Shown: positions 26,556-36,000 of the stretch, one piece after another
Layout of the letters: the number at the start of each line of letters is the position of its first letter
Position numbering within the stretch: position 1 is the stretch's first letter
From: Thioalkalivibrio sp. ALJ12
GTDB lineage: Bacteria; Pseudomonadota; Gammaproteobacteria; Ectothiorhodospirales; Ectothiorhodospiraceae
Assembly (NCBI RefSeq): GCF_000378305.1
Contig: NZ_KB899541.1
Coordinates: 1 to 50,061 of the forward strand
Length of the DNA stretch: 50,061 nt
Direction: 5' to 3'
Position numbers and translations under genes: made by a program
The notes under the pieces: model-generated
What the model was told of the DNA's origin: nothing
Seen by the model: the letters and a program-made list of their open reading frames with translations, nothing else
Database searches by the model: none

Positions 26556-27749
26556 TTATTTGTATAGTTCGGCGATGCGTTCGGCCGCCTCGATGCAGGC
26601 CGCCGGTTCGGCGACCAGCGCCATGCGCACGTGTCCGGCCCCGGGATTGTGCCCGGTCTCGGGGTCGCTGCGGGAGAGGTAACGTCCGGCCAGCACCGTG
26701 ACGCCGGCTTCGGCATACAGGCGACGGGCGAAGGCCTCGTCGTCGCCATCCGGCACGCGTGGCCAGAGATAGAAGCCCGCGGCGGGCGGTTCCACGTCCA
26801 GGACCTCCTGCAGGATCGGCACGACCGCGGCGAATTTTTCGGCGTACAGCGCGCGATTATCGGCGACATGGGCCTCGTCCGCCCAGGCCGCCCGACTGAC
26901 CGCCTGCGTGGGCGGCGGCAGGGTGCAGCCGTGATAGGTGCGGTACAGCGCGAAGCGGTCGAGCAGCTCGGCATCGCCGGCGACGAACCCCGAGCGCAGG
27001 CCCGGCAGGTTGGAGCGCTTGGACAGGCTGTGGAACACGATACAGCGCTCGAAGCCGGTACGGCCCATGCGGGCCGCCGCGCCGAGCAGTCCGCCCGGGG
27101 GTTCGGCATCCGGGTGGTAGATCTCGGAGTAGCACTCGTCCGCCGCAATCACGAAGTCGTGCCGGTCGGCGAGGCCGATCAGCTCCTGCATTGCCGACTC
27201 GGACATGCAGGCCCCGGCCGGATTGCCCGGGTTGCAGATATAGACCAGTTGCACCGCATCCCAGGTCGCGGCATCGACCGCGGAGAAATCGGGCAGATAG
27301 CCGTTCTCCGGCGCCAGGTCGTAGAAGGCCGGCTCCGCCCCGGCCAGCAGGGCCGCACCTTCGTAGATCTGATAGAAGGGGTTCGGCATCAGCACGCGCG
27401 CCCTGGGCTTCTCTGCGACGACGGCCTGGGCGATCGCGAACAGGGCCTCGCGGGTACCGCTGACGGGTAGTACCTGCCGGTTGGCGTCCACTCCGTCCAG
27501 CTGGAACCGCCGTTGCAGCCACGCGGCGATGGTCTCGCGCAGCGCGGGCTCGCCGCGGGTGGTGGGGTAGTGGTTGTAGCCCTGGAGGGTGTCGCGCAGC
27601 ACCGGTTCGACAAACCCCGGCAGCGCATGACGCGGCTCGCCGATCGACAGGGCGATCGGCTCCCGGTCGGCGGGTTGTTGCAGATCCGCGAACAGCCGGC
27701 GCAGGCGTTCAAACGGATAGGGCTGTAGCCGGTCCAGGCGCGGGTTCAT
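26556..27749 (-). CDS. dapC: Succinyldiaminopimelate aminotransferase DapC
   Basis: 397 residues from ATG 27749; the open frame extends upstream but MNPRLDRLQPYPFERLRRL is the conserved family start. Fold-type I PLP enzyme with SIGEPRHALP, the NPGNPAG loop, DECYSEIYH and the PLP lysine K244 in FHSLSKRSN. It makes N-succinyl-LL-diaminopimelate after DapD. It is first in the dapC-dapD-arsC-like operon and divergent from the MBL hydrolase gene. Confidence 0.93.
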   Translation of the reverse strand: MNPRLDRLQPYPFERLRRLFADLQQPADREPIALSIGEPRHALPGFVEPVLRDTLQGYNHYPTTRGEPALRETIAAWLQRRFQLDGVDANRQVLPVSGTREALFAIAQAVVAEKPRARVLMPNPFYQIYEGAALLAGAEPAFYDLAPENGYLPDFSAVDAATWDAVQLVYICNPGNPAGACMSESAMQELIGLADRHDFVIAADECYSEIYHPDAEPPGGLLGAAARMGRTGFERCIVFHSLSKRSNLPGLRSGFVAGDAELLDRFALYRTYHGCTLPPPTQAVSRAAWADEAHVADNRALYAEKFAAVVPILQEVLDVEPPAAGFYLWPRVPDGDDEAFARRLYAEAGVTVLAGRYLSRSDPETGHNPGAGHVRMALVAEPAACIEAAERIAELYK

Positions 27750-27916
27750 GGCGGCTCGGGCGTCGTGTTCGAGGGAAACGAAAGACCGCGCAGTATACCG
27801 GAGCCAAACACCAATGGGAGATCCACTCGCTTCCTGTGCGGCCAGTGTGGATGCACTGGTTTTGCTCTCGCGCTGGCCATGCGGCAGGCTTGGCCGTTTC
27901 CGATCGGGAGCGATGC

Positions 27917-28912
27917 ATGGCGTGCAGCCACGACCACACGACGCAGGGGAAGCGGGGCCCAAGTGCCTACCGTAAGGGATTGCATGACTTGGGGAACGGC
28001 GCCTGGGCCTATCTGCAACCCGATGGCGGCTGGGGCTGGAGCAATGCCGGGTTGATCCGCGATGGCGAAGAGGCGCTGCTGGTCGACACCTTGTTCGACG
28101 AGCGCCTGACGGCCGAGATGCTCGCGCAAATGGATGCCGCGACCGGGATCGCCGCGGGGGATATCAATCTCCTGGTCAATACGCATGCCAATGGTGACCA
28201 CACCTTTGGCAACCGCCTGGTGCACCAGGCCGAGATCATTGCTTCACAGGCCAGTGCCGACGAGATGCCGGAGCTGCCGCCGGCGATGCTGGCCGGCCTG
28301 ATGGCGCAAAGCGGCGCGATGGGCGAGGTAGGGCAGTACCTGCAGCGCTCGTTCGGTGCGTTCGATTTCGGTGGAGTGGAGTTGACACTCCCGACCCGCA
28401 CCTTTTCCGGGCGGCTCGATCTGACGGTAGGCGACAAGGCCGTGGAGCTGATCGAGGTGGGTCCCGCTCACACCCAGGGGGATGTGCTGGTGCATGTGCC
28501 GGCTGACCGGGTCGTCTACACCGGCGATATCCTGTTCATCGAAGGGACACCCATCATGTGGGCTGGCCCGGTGGGCAACTGGATCGCCGCGATCGACCGG
28601 ATCCTGGCGATGGATGTCGAGCTGATTGTGCCCGGCCACGGGCCCATCACCGACAAGGCCGGTGCCCGGCGCGTGCGTGACTATCTGGTGTACATCGATG
28701 CGCAGGCGCGGGCGCGTTTCGAAGCCGGAATGCCGGCGGAGGAGGCCGCGTTCGACATCGCGCTGGGCGACTACGCCAACTGGGGGGATGCCGAGCGGAT
28801 CGCGGTCAACGTGGACACGCTGTACCGCGAGTATCGCGGCGATACCGCACCGCCGGACATCATGCGCCTGCTCACGTTAATGGCGCGTCTCGACGCCGCC
28901 CGTCGCCAGTAG
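27917..28912 (+). CDS. Metallo-beta-lactamase-fold hydrolase
   Basis: 331 residues from ATG 27917, with CGGGAG 6 nt upstream and in frame with a longer N-terminus I judge non-coding. The metal motif is THANGDH (an HxxxDH variant: the first His of HxHxDH is kept, the second is replaced by Asn). Later ligands are in GPAHTQGD, YTGDILF and VPGHG. The altered motif resembles quinoprotein-relay-associated and SoxH-like hydrolases, so the metal site may be unusual. Function unknown. Confidence 0.82.
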   Translation: MACSHDHTTQGKRGPSAYRKGLHDLGNGAWAYLQPDGGWGWSNAGLIRDGEEALLVDTLFDERLTAEMLAQMDAATGIAAGDINLLVNTHANGDHTFGNRLVHQAEIIASQASADEMPELPPAMLAGLMAQSGAMGEVGQYLQRSFGAFDFGGVELTLPTRTFSGRLDLTVGDKAVELIEVGPAHTQGDVLVHVPADRVVYTGDILFIEGTPIMWAGPVGNWIAAIDRILAMDVELIVPGHGPITDKAGARRVRDYLVYIDAQARARFEAGMPAEEAAFDIALGDYANWGDAERIAVNVDTLYREYRGDTAPPDIMRLLTLMARLDAARRQ

Positions 28913-28929
28913 CGCTCAACGGGCGCTCA

Positions 28930-29658
28930 TCATCCCTTCGGGCGCGTGTACCAGAACCAGGCCAGCCGGCGCGAGCGCAGGCTCCAGGGCAGTAGCAGGG
29001 CCTGCAGCACCACCAGGATGTGCTGGGCGGGGCTGAACCAGTCCGCCTTGCGTCCCGAGGTCAACACGGGTGTCTCCAGCATCCGGAACCGCTGCCCGTG
29101 GTGGCGGCCCCAGCGCGCCATCGCGCGCGACAGGAACACCTCCTCGCCCGCATAAACCCGCTCGCTGAACCCCCCGACTGCCTCGAAGGCCTCGCGGGTG
29201 CAGAAGACGTAGCAGCCGGCGGCGAGTCCCAGCCGCGCCGACAGGGTGTTCCAGGCCGCCGCACCCCAGCGGTAGATGCGATGGGTCAGGTGATCGAACG
29301 CGACGCGTGCGCCGCCGCCGCAGACCTTGCCGCTGTCCAGGGCGTCGAGTGTCGTGCGGATCAGATCGGCGTCCGGCCAGGTATCGGCATCAACGAACAG
29401 CAGGTAATCGCCGCAGGCGGCCCGGGCACCCGCGTTGCGGGCGCGGCTTATGCGCCGCTCCGGCTCGAACACGACGCGACAGCCGGCTTGCTGTGCGATC
29501 TGCGGGGTGGAATCCGTGGAGGCGTTGTCGACTACGATGATCTCGGTTCGTCGATCCACGTCCGCGAGGGCTTGCTGCAGGGCTGCCAGGGTGTGCGGAA
29601 GCCACTGTGCCTCGTTCCAGGCCGGGACGATGACCGACAGCGCCGGGAGCCCGCGCAC
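28930..29658 (-). CDS. Family 2 glycosyltransferase
   Basis: 242 residues starting at GTG 29658, 6 bp after the rhodanese gene. GT-A fold: SVIVPAWNEAQWLPHTLAAL, VVDNASTDST, RISRARNAGARAA, the metal-binding FVDADTW, and an AGEEVFLSRAM acceptor motif. A hydrophobic C-terminal stretch (ILVVLQALLLPWSLRSRRLAWFW) suggests membrane attachment. Substrate unknown. Confidence 0.88.
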   Translation of the reverse strand: MRGLPALSVIVPAWNEAQWLPHTLAALQQALADVDRRTEIIVVDNASTDSTPQIAQQAGCRVVFEPERRISRARNAGARAACGDYLLFVDADTWPDADLIRTTLDALDSGKVCGGGARVAFDHLTHRIYRWGAAAWNTLSARLGLAAGCYVFCTREAFEAVGGFSERVYAGEEVFLSRAMARWGRHHGQRFRMLETPVLTSGRKADWFSPAQHILVVLQALLLPWSLRSRRLAWFWYTRPKG

Positions 29659-29664
29659 GGGGTA

Positions 29665-29985
29665 TCAGTAGGTCGCCATATGCGGGTCGACGTCACGCGC
29701 CCAGGCGTCGATGCCGCCGGACAGATTGATCACCTTGCTGAAGCCGGCCCGCTGAAGAAACCAGCACACCTGCTGGCTGCGAACTCCGTGGTGACAGATC
29801 ACCACGATCTCGTCGTCCGGGTTCAGCTCCTGGTACGCCGCCGGAATCTCGCCCATCGGGAGCAGCTTCGAGCCGTCGATGCGACAGCGCTGGTATTCCC
29901 AGGGCTCGCGTACATCCAGCAGGACCGGCGGCTGGTCCGTCTCGGCAAGGTGATCCTGCAATTCCCGGGGGGACATCTGGCGCAT
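29665..29985 (-). CDS. Single-domain rhodanese
   Basis: 106 residues. VLLDVREPWEY is the CH2A-type motif and the active-site loop CHHGVRS contains Cys64 with the six-residue length of thiosulfate/persulfide rhodaneses. GIDAWARDVD is the usual C-terminal element. It is GlpE/PspE-like and cytoplasmic. It lies beside the sulfur locus and could carry persulfide sulfur for the DsrE protein, but is on a different transcript. Confidence 0.9.
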   Translation of the reverse strand: MRQMSPRELQDHLAETDQPPVLLDVREPWEYQRCRIDGSKLLPMGEIPAAYQELNPDDEIVVICHHGVRSQQVCWFLQRAGFSKVINLSGGIDAWARDVDPHMATY

Positions 29986-30020
29986 ACGATTGACCGTCTA
30001 GTGTGTTGCGTGTGACATGA

Positions 30021-30048
30021 AAAGCCCCGCCCCGGACGATCGGGGCGG
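30021..30048 (-). terminator. Intrinsic terminator of the sigma54 activator gene
   Basis: Minus-strand stem CCGCCCCG / CGGGGCGG, 6-nt loop, then GGCTTTT, about 45 bp after the stop at 30095. Confidence 0.75.
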
Positions 30049-30094
30049 TCGGTTCGGGACCCAGACCAGGTCCGGCGGCTCGATCAGATTGTGG

Positions 30095-31459
30095 CTAGGT
30101 CATATTGTAACGATGCATCTTGCGCCAGAGTGTGGTGCGGTCGATCCCCAGGGCGCGAGCGGCCCGGGTGCGGTTTCCGGAATTCGCAACCAGGGCTTCG
30201 CGCAGCCGTCGCGCTTCGGGGTGTTCCATCCGGGACGAGGGGGCAGGGGCATAGTCCTGTGCCGCTGCGTTCAGGTTGGAGGTGGCCTCCCGCATTCCGG
30301 CCAGGCCGGGGGCCAGAGGGTCGGAGAGCGGGAAGTCATGTATGACCCCATTTTTGGCGCGCAAGCACATGCACTGGAAGACATTTTCCATCTCGCGGAA
30401 GTTGCCGGGCCAGGAATAGTTCAGCAGCTTGTTGCGCAACGCGTCGGCCACAACCACCTGGTGCCTCTGCTCGAACTGGGAAATGGCTTCGGCGAGATCG
30501 AGCGGGCGTTCCCGTAGTGGCGGCAGGTACACACTGGCCACCGCCAGGCGATAGAACAGGTCGGTGCGGAACTGGTTGTTCGCGGCCATGGCCGTCAGGT
30601 CGCGATTGGATGCGGATATGACCCTGACGTTTACCGAACGCGGCTGATTCTCCCCCACACGTTCGAACGTACCGTCCTGCACCGCGCGCAGAAGCTTGGC
30701 TTGCAGCTTCGGGCTCATCTCGCCGATTTCGTCGAGAAAAAGCGTGCCCCCGTCTGCGGCTTCGAAACGCCCCACCCGGTCGCTGATGGCGCCGGAGAAT
30801 GCCCCCCGAATGTGACCGAAGAGCTCGGACTCCAGGAGTTCCTCGGGGATGGCCGCACAGTTCACCTCGATGAACGGTTCGGATGCCCTCGGGCTGTGGG
30901 CATGCATCGCCCGCGCGACGTGCGTCTTGCCCGTACCCGATTCGCCCAGCAACACGACCCGCACGTCACTCGACGCCACCTTGCGGGCGAAGTGCAGGGC
31001 TTTGCGGCATTCGGGGTCCCGGGAAACCAGCGGATGCACTGGATCCACAACCGCCGACGCAGCCTCCGGGGCCTCCTCTCTGGAGGTCAGGGGTTCGCAG
31101 TTCTCGTCGGGGCGCCTGCGCAGTGGCTGAAGGGTCAACAGGCGGAGACGTTCGTCCCGTTGCATGCGGATCGACTGCGTGATCACGCGCACCGGCAGGG
31201 TTTCGCCGTGCAGTTCGAGTCGGGTGCTGAAGTCGAGGTGAGGCGGGACTTCGGTGGCGGTCATGGGCGAAGCCGCATGCAATTCGGCAAGCAGGTTGAC
31301 GGGGCCCAAATGCTCCAGGGAAAGGGGTATGTCTTCGGATAGTCGGAATAGCTGGAAGAAGGCGGGATTTCCGTAAAGGACCTGATTCTGATGGTCGACG
31401 ATCAGGTGGGGATCGCGGCTGTGCCGTATGCAGATCTTCGCCAACTCCGTACCGGTCAT
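30095..31459 (-). CDS. PAS-containing sigma54-dependent activator of the sulfur locus
   Basis: 454 residues from ATG 31459, which has GGGAGGAGA upstream; the open frame extends to 31552 without a better start. N-terminal PAS-like domain ([21 protein letters not shown]), a linker, then an AAA+ domain with Walker A GESGTGKT (172-179), the sigma54 loop as GAFSGA (219-224) instead of GAFTGA, Walker [13 protein letters not shown] and [11 protein letters not shown]. Fis-type HTH at the end ([19 protein letters not shown]). It is divergent from the RND operon, with phased GTTGC repeats in between, so it is the likely activator of the 31680 and 41749 promoters. The PAS signal is unknown; sulfide or redox state is a guess. 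Confidence 0.9.
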   Translation of the reverse strand: MTGTELAKICIRHSRDPHLIVDHQNQVLYGNPAFFQLFRLSEDIPLSLEHLGPVNLLAELHAASPMTATEVPPHLDFSTRLELHGETLPVRVITQSIRMQRDERLRLLTLQPLRRRPDENCEPLTSREEAPEAASAVVDPVHPLVSRDPECRKALHFARKVASSDVRVVLLGESGTGKTHVARAMHAHSPRASEPFIEVNCAAIPEELLESELFGHIRGAFSGAISDRVGRFEAADGGTLFLDEIGEMSPKLQAKLLRAVQDGTFERVGENQPRSVNVRVISASNRDLTAMAANNQFRTDLFYRLAVASVYLPPLRERPLDLAEAISQFEQRHQVVVADALRNKLLNYSWPGNFREMENVFQCMCLRAKNGVIHDFPLSDPLAPGLAGMREATSNLNAAAQDYAPAPSSRMEHPEARRLREALVANSGNRTRAARALGIDRTTLWRKMHRYNMT

Positions 31460-31563
31460 GTCTCCTCCCGCCCCGCTTTGTTTGTGCGAGGTCTTGTCTC
31501 GAGCATACGGCCAGTGAAGTAAAGGTGGCAATGGTCCCGGCAGCAAATGCAAGGCCTTTTCTG

Positions 31564-31618
31564 ATTGCAGCAGAACGTTGCGCGTACGTTGCAGGATCGT
31601 TGCATTGCTGTTGCAACA
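31564..31618 (+). promoter_or_regulatory. Four 11-bp-phased GTTGC repeats, activator enhancer site 1
   Basis: GTTGC begins at 31577, 31588, 31599 and 31610, exactly 11 bp apart; an ATTGCA lies at 31564. The last copy is inside the palindrome TGTTGCAACA (31609-31618). Copies sit 71-104 bp upstream of the -24 GG, a normal enhancer position, on one face of the helix. Confidence 0.75.
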
Positions 31619-31647
31619 CCATGTTTAAAAAATAAGAAAATATCGAT

Positions 31648-31660
31648 GAACTTATTGATA
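31648..31660 (-). promoter_or_regulatory. Candidate IHF site
   Basis: Minus-strand TATCAATAAGTTC fits WATCAA-N4-TTR at 12 of 13 positions and lies between the enhancer repeats and the -24/-12 promoter, in an AT-rich stretch. Confidence 0.5.
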
Positions 31661-31679
31661 AATAAGTAGTTTCGTATAT

Positions 31680-31695
31680 TGGCATAGACTCTGCT
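31680..31695 (+). promoter_or_regulatory. Sigma54 promoter of the RND / sulfur-globule operon
   Basis: TGGCATAGACTCTGCT with GG and GC at the correct 12-nt offset. Predicted start near 31706, about 157 nt before the adaptor gene. Confidence 0.8.
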
Positions 31696-31862
31696 TCCTC
31701 CGCCCGGCATGAAGCGGGCCTGCTGTCGAACTGGTGCGGTGTCATCTCTCCCTGTCTCTCCAGGCGTCCAGGCCGCCAAAAGGCCCGTTTCTTCGAAATT
31801 GGGCTATTTATAAAGAACGTCGAGCTCGCCGGAGCCCCGGGGTCCGGCGTAGGAGGGAGAAC

Positions 31863-33062
31863 GTGACAAGGTCATCGAGGGCTGCTCTTGTGGTCCTGTC
31901 CCTGCTCGCCACGATATTGGCGAGTGCCTATGGTACGGCTGCCGCCAGCAGTCAAATGGTCGAGGTCCGGGCGGCGGCTCCTGAATACCGCACGGTCAGT
32001 GGCACCGTTATTCCGTTTCGCGAGGTCACCCTGAGCGCCCAGACCGCGGGGCGGGTCGTGGAACTCACCGGTGCCGAAGGCGATCGCTTCGAGCAGGACG
32101 AGCTCCTGGCACGTATTTCCGACGACCGTCTGCTGGCCCAGCGGCGCGCGGCCATGTCCGAGATGCGGGTGGCCGAGGCCGCGATCAACGAAGCGCGCAT
32201 GCAGTACGGGCGCGAGATGATCTCGCCTCAGTCGCGCAGCCTGGGGCAGATGCCCGGCATGGGTATGCCCTCGATGTTCGACCAGATGTTCACCCGGCCC
32301 ATGGGGCAGTTCATGGGGTTCGGTGATCCTTCGCTGGATCGGCATACCGACCTGTACTCCCGTTACGTCGGCGTCGATCAGGCCCAGGCCCGCTGGGAGC
32401 AGGCGCGGGCGCGAGTGGAGGAACTGGATGCGGCCATTCGCGAGACGCGTTCGGAGGCCCCGTTCGACGGATTGCTGATGCGCAAGCATGTGGAACCGGG
32501 CGACACCGTTCAGCCCGGGCAGCCGCTGGTCACGTTTGGCTATGTCGATTACCTGCGGATTGAAGCGCAGGTACCGGTGCGCCTGGTTGCCGCCTTTTCC
32601 GAGGGCGATGTGGTGCCCGCCCGCCTGGATGCCGGGGGCACGGTCCAGGCACGGGTGTCCCGGATCTTCCCCATGGCTGACCCGCGTCGGCATACCGTGA
32701 CCGTGCAGTTCGATCTGCCACGAGGCGTCTCCGGAGGCCCGGGTATGCACGTTTCGGTCGGTCTGCCGTCAGCCGACAGCGCACCCGGCCATGCGCTGAT
32801 CCCTCAGAGCGCGCTGATTCCGGGCGGGGCGCTGCCGCGCGTCGCGGTGGTCGACGGCGAAGGCCAGTCCCGGATCCGGGCCGTCCGGCTCGGTGCGGTG
32901 CGGGATGGCGAGGTGGTCGTGACCTCGGGTCTGGAGCCTGGCGAGTACGTCCTGCTGCAGGGCGAGCGTCAGCGGCCTTCTCATGCCCCTGCGACGCCTG
33001 GCGCCTCCGGCTACCACCACCCTCCCGCTACTCCGGGCCTCGCGCCCGGGGCGCAGATGTAG
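31863..33062 (+). CDS. RND efflux periplasmic adaptor (HlyD/MFP) with Met-rich insert
   Basis: 399 residues from GTG 31863, chosen because AGGAGGG lies 6 nt upstream and a signal peptide follows (ALVVLSLLATILASAYGTAAA). Lipoyl halves are IPFREVTLSAQTAGRVVEL and APFDGLLMRKHVEPGDTVQPGQPL, with a helical hairpin between them and a beta-barrel and membrane-proximal domain after. Inserted at about residues 129-157, within the hairpin, is a Met/Phe/Gly-rich stretch (PGMGMPSMFDQMF... PMGQFMGFGD). No OMF gene is nearby. It should pair with the RND pump 25 bp downstream. Confidence 0.88.
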   Translation: MTRSSRAALVVLSLLATILASAYGTAAASSQMVEVRAAAPEYRTVSGTVIPFREVTLSAQTAGRVVELTGAEGDRFEQDELLARISDDRLLAQRRAAMSEMRVAEAAINEARMQYGREMISPQSRSLGQMPGMGMPSMFDQMFTRPMGQFMGFGDPSLDRHTDLYSRYVGVDQAQARWEQARARVEELDAAIRETRSEAPFDGLLMRKHVEPGDTVQPGQPLVTFGYVDYLRIEAQVPVRLVAAFSEGDVVPARLDAGGTVQARVSRIFPMADPRRHTVTVQFDLPRGVSGGPGMHVSVGLPSADSAPGHALIPQSALIPGGALPRVAVVDGEGQSRIRAVRLGAVRDGEVVVTSGLEPGEYVLLQGERQRPSHAPATPGASGYHHPPATPGLAPGAQM

Positions 33063-33087
33063 GTGAGGAAGGAACCGACACCGACGC

Positions 33088-36000
33088 ATGTCTGAACACA
33101 CCAACAATCCCTCCGGATCGTCGCCGGAAGACGGTGGTGACAACCACCACCATCAGCCCGGCATCGCCGGTCGCATGGCGGCCGCGTTTATCCATTCGCC
33201 GCTGTCGCCATTGCTGCTGCTGGCCAGTATCGCGATCGGGATCCTCGGGCTCATCGTCACGCCGCGACAGGAAGACCCGCAGATCTCGGTGCCGATGGTC
33301 GACATCATGGTGACCTATCCCGGCGTGCCGTCGGAGCAGGTAGCCAGCCTGGTCGCCCGGCCGCTGGAGCGCCTGATGAGCGAGCTTTCGGGCGTGGACA
33401 ACGTGTACTCCGTCTCTCACCGGGGCGAGGCGATGGTCACCGTGCAGTTTGACGTCGGCGAGGATATGGAATCGTCGATCGTCAAGGTGCATGACAAGCT
33501 GCTGGCCCATCGCGATCTGACCCCTCCCGGGGCCAGCGAGCCACTGGTTCGGGCCAAGGGTGCGGATGACGTGCCGATCGTGAACCTGACCTTCTGGTCG
33601 CACGAGGTGGACGATGCATTGCTGCGGCAGATTGCGCTGGAGGCCAAACAGCAGCTGAATGAGGTCCCCGATACCAGCCAGAGCTTTGTCGTCAGCGGTC
33701 GCAAAGAGACGCTTCGGGTAGAGGTGCAGCCCGATCGCCTGACCGGGTTCGGGGTGAGCCTGGATCAGGTCGAGCAAGCGATCCAGGCGGCCAATCTGGA
33801 AGACACCGCTGGACGCATCGAGAGCGGCGGCCTCAGCACGCCGGTGTATACGGGGCGCTTTTTCACCGGGGCACAGGACCTGGAAAGACTGCTGGTGGCG
33901 GTGGACGACGGGCAGCCGGTCTACCTGCGCGACGTGGCCGAGGTGATCTACGGCCCGGGCGAGGTTGATCAGTTCGTGCGCCACTACTCCGGCGCCGCCG
34001 CCGCGGACCCGGATGCAGCGGCGAATGGTGCTGCCGCTGTGACGCTCGCGATTGCGAAGAAGCCAGGCAGTAACGGGGTAACGGTGGCGAACGGCGTACT
34101 GGAGCGCCTCGAGCAGCTCAAGGGCGACACCATCCCCGACAATGTCGAGGTCGCCGTCTCGCGCGATTACGGCAAGACCGCCAACGACAAGGTCAACGAG
34201 CTGATCTTCAAGCTCTTCATCGCGACGTTTGCGGTGACCATCCTGGTGGGGCTGTTCCTCGGGGTGCGTGCGGCCATCGTGGTGCTGGTGGTCATCCCCG
34301 TGGTCATCCTGTTCACGGTCTTCAGTGCATGGGTGCTGGGATACACCATCGACCGCGTAAGCCTGTTTGCCCTGATCTTTGCCATCGGGATCCTGGTCGA
34401 CGATGCCATCGTGGTGGTGGAAAACATCTATCGCCGCTGGCTGATGAAACGCGGGATCGATGCCGAGACCTCGGTTGATGCGGTCCGCGAGGTGGGCAAT
34501 CCCACGATTCTGGCCACGTTTACCGTAATCGCGGCACTTCTGCCCATGGGCTTCGTGTCCGGAATGATGGGCCCGTACATGCAGCCGATCCCGGTGCTGG
34601 GGTCGGTGGCGATGCTGTTCTCTCTGGTGGCCGCGTTTGTCTTTACCCCCTGGCTGACTCAACGGCTGCGACCCAGCATGGGCTATCTCGCCAAGGCGAC
34701 GGAGAAGGAGCACCGCCAGGCCGAACGACTGGGTGGGTTCTTTCGCTGGGCGATACCCGGGCTGGCCGATCACCGCTGGCGCGGCTACGCGTTTCTGATC
34801 GGGATTGTGTTGGTGTTTTTCCTGGTCGTCAGCCTGTTCTTCACCACTGACGTGCGCGTGAAGATGCTGCCGCTGGACAACAAGCCCGAGTTCCAGGTGA
34901 TAGTCAACTTCCCGGAGGGGACGGCGCTGACCGAGACCGCCACGCTGAGCGAGGAAATGGCCGGTGTGCTGCGCGGCTTCGACGAAGTCACCGGCGTGCA
35001 AAGCTACGTCGGGACTGCTTCGCCGTTCAACTTTAACGGTCTTGTGCGGCACTACTACCTGAGGGACAAGCCCTGGCAGGGCGATCTGCAGGTGCAGCTG
35101 GTGGACAAAGGAGATCGCCGCCGCTCCAGCCACGAGATCGCCACGGAGGCGCGCGAGCGGCTCGCACCGCTCGCGGCAGCCGCGGGTGCTCGCATCCAGG
35201 TGGTCGAGATGCCGCCGGGCCCCCCGGTGCTCCAGTCGGTGGTCGCCGAGGTCTACGGGCCGGATGCCAGTACGCGGCGGACGGTTGCCCGCGATCTGGA
35301 GCAGATGTTCGCCGGTGCCGAGCACATCGACGACGTGGACACCTTCCTGCAGGCGCCGCACAACGTTTGGCACTTCGAAGTCGACCGAGACAAGGCGCTG
35401 CGTCGCGGTGTCACGGTGGAGGCGGTCAACCGCACCCTGCAGACCGCGCTCGACGGTCGGATCGTGGGCGACGTGAAAGCCCAGTCCCTGGTCGAGCCAC
35501 ACCTGATCCAGCTGCGGCTGCCACACGAACAGCGGGTAGACGTGCGGCAGATGGAGCTGCTCCCGGTAGCGTCGCGCAATGGTGATCTGATCCCGCTGGT
35601 CGAGCTGGGTGGCTTCGTCCAGCGCCCGCAGGACGAGCCGATCTACCACAAGAACCTGCGCCCGGTGGAGTATGTGACGGGCGAGGTCGTGGGGCGCCTG
35701 GCTGCGCCGGTGTACGGCATGCTCGAGGTCCAGCAGCAGCTCGCGGACTACACGGCACCGGACGGCAGCGAAGTGCAGCCGCACTGGATCGGGCCCCCAG
35801 CCAACGACGGATCGGTGGCATTCGAGTGGGGCGGCGAGTGGACGGTCACCTACGAGACTTTCCGCGATATGGGCATCGCCTTCGCGATCGCGCTGATCCT
35901 GATCTACATGCTGGTCGTCTGGGAGTTCGGCAACTTTGTTTTGCCGGGCATCATCATGGCGCCGATCCCGTTGACGCTGATCGGGATCATCCCCGGCCAT

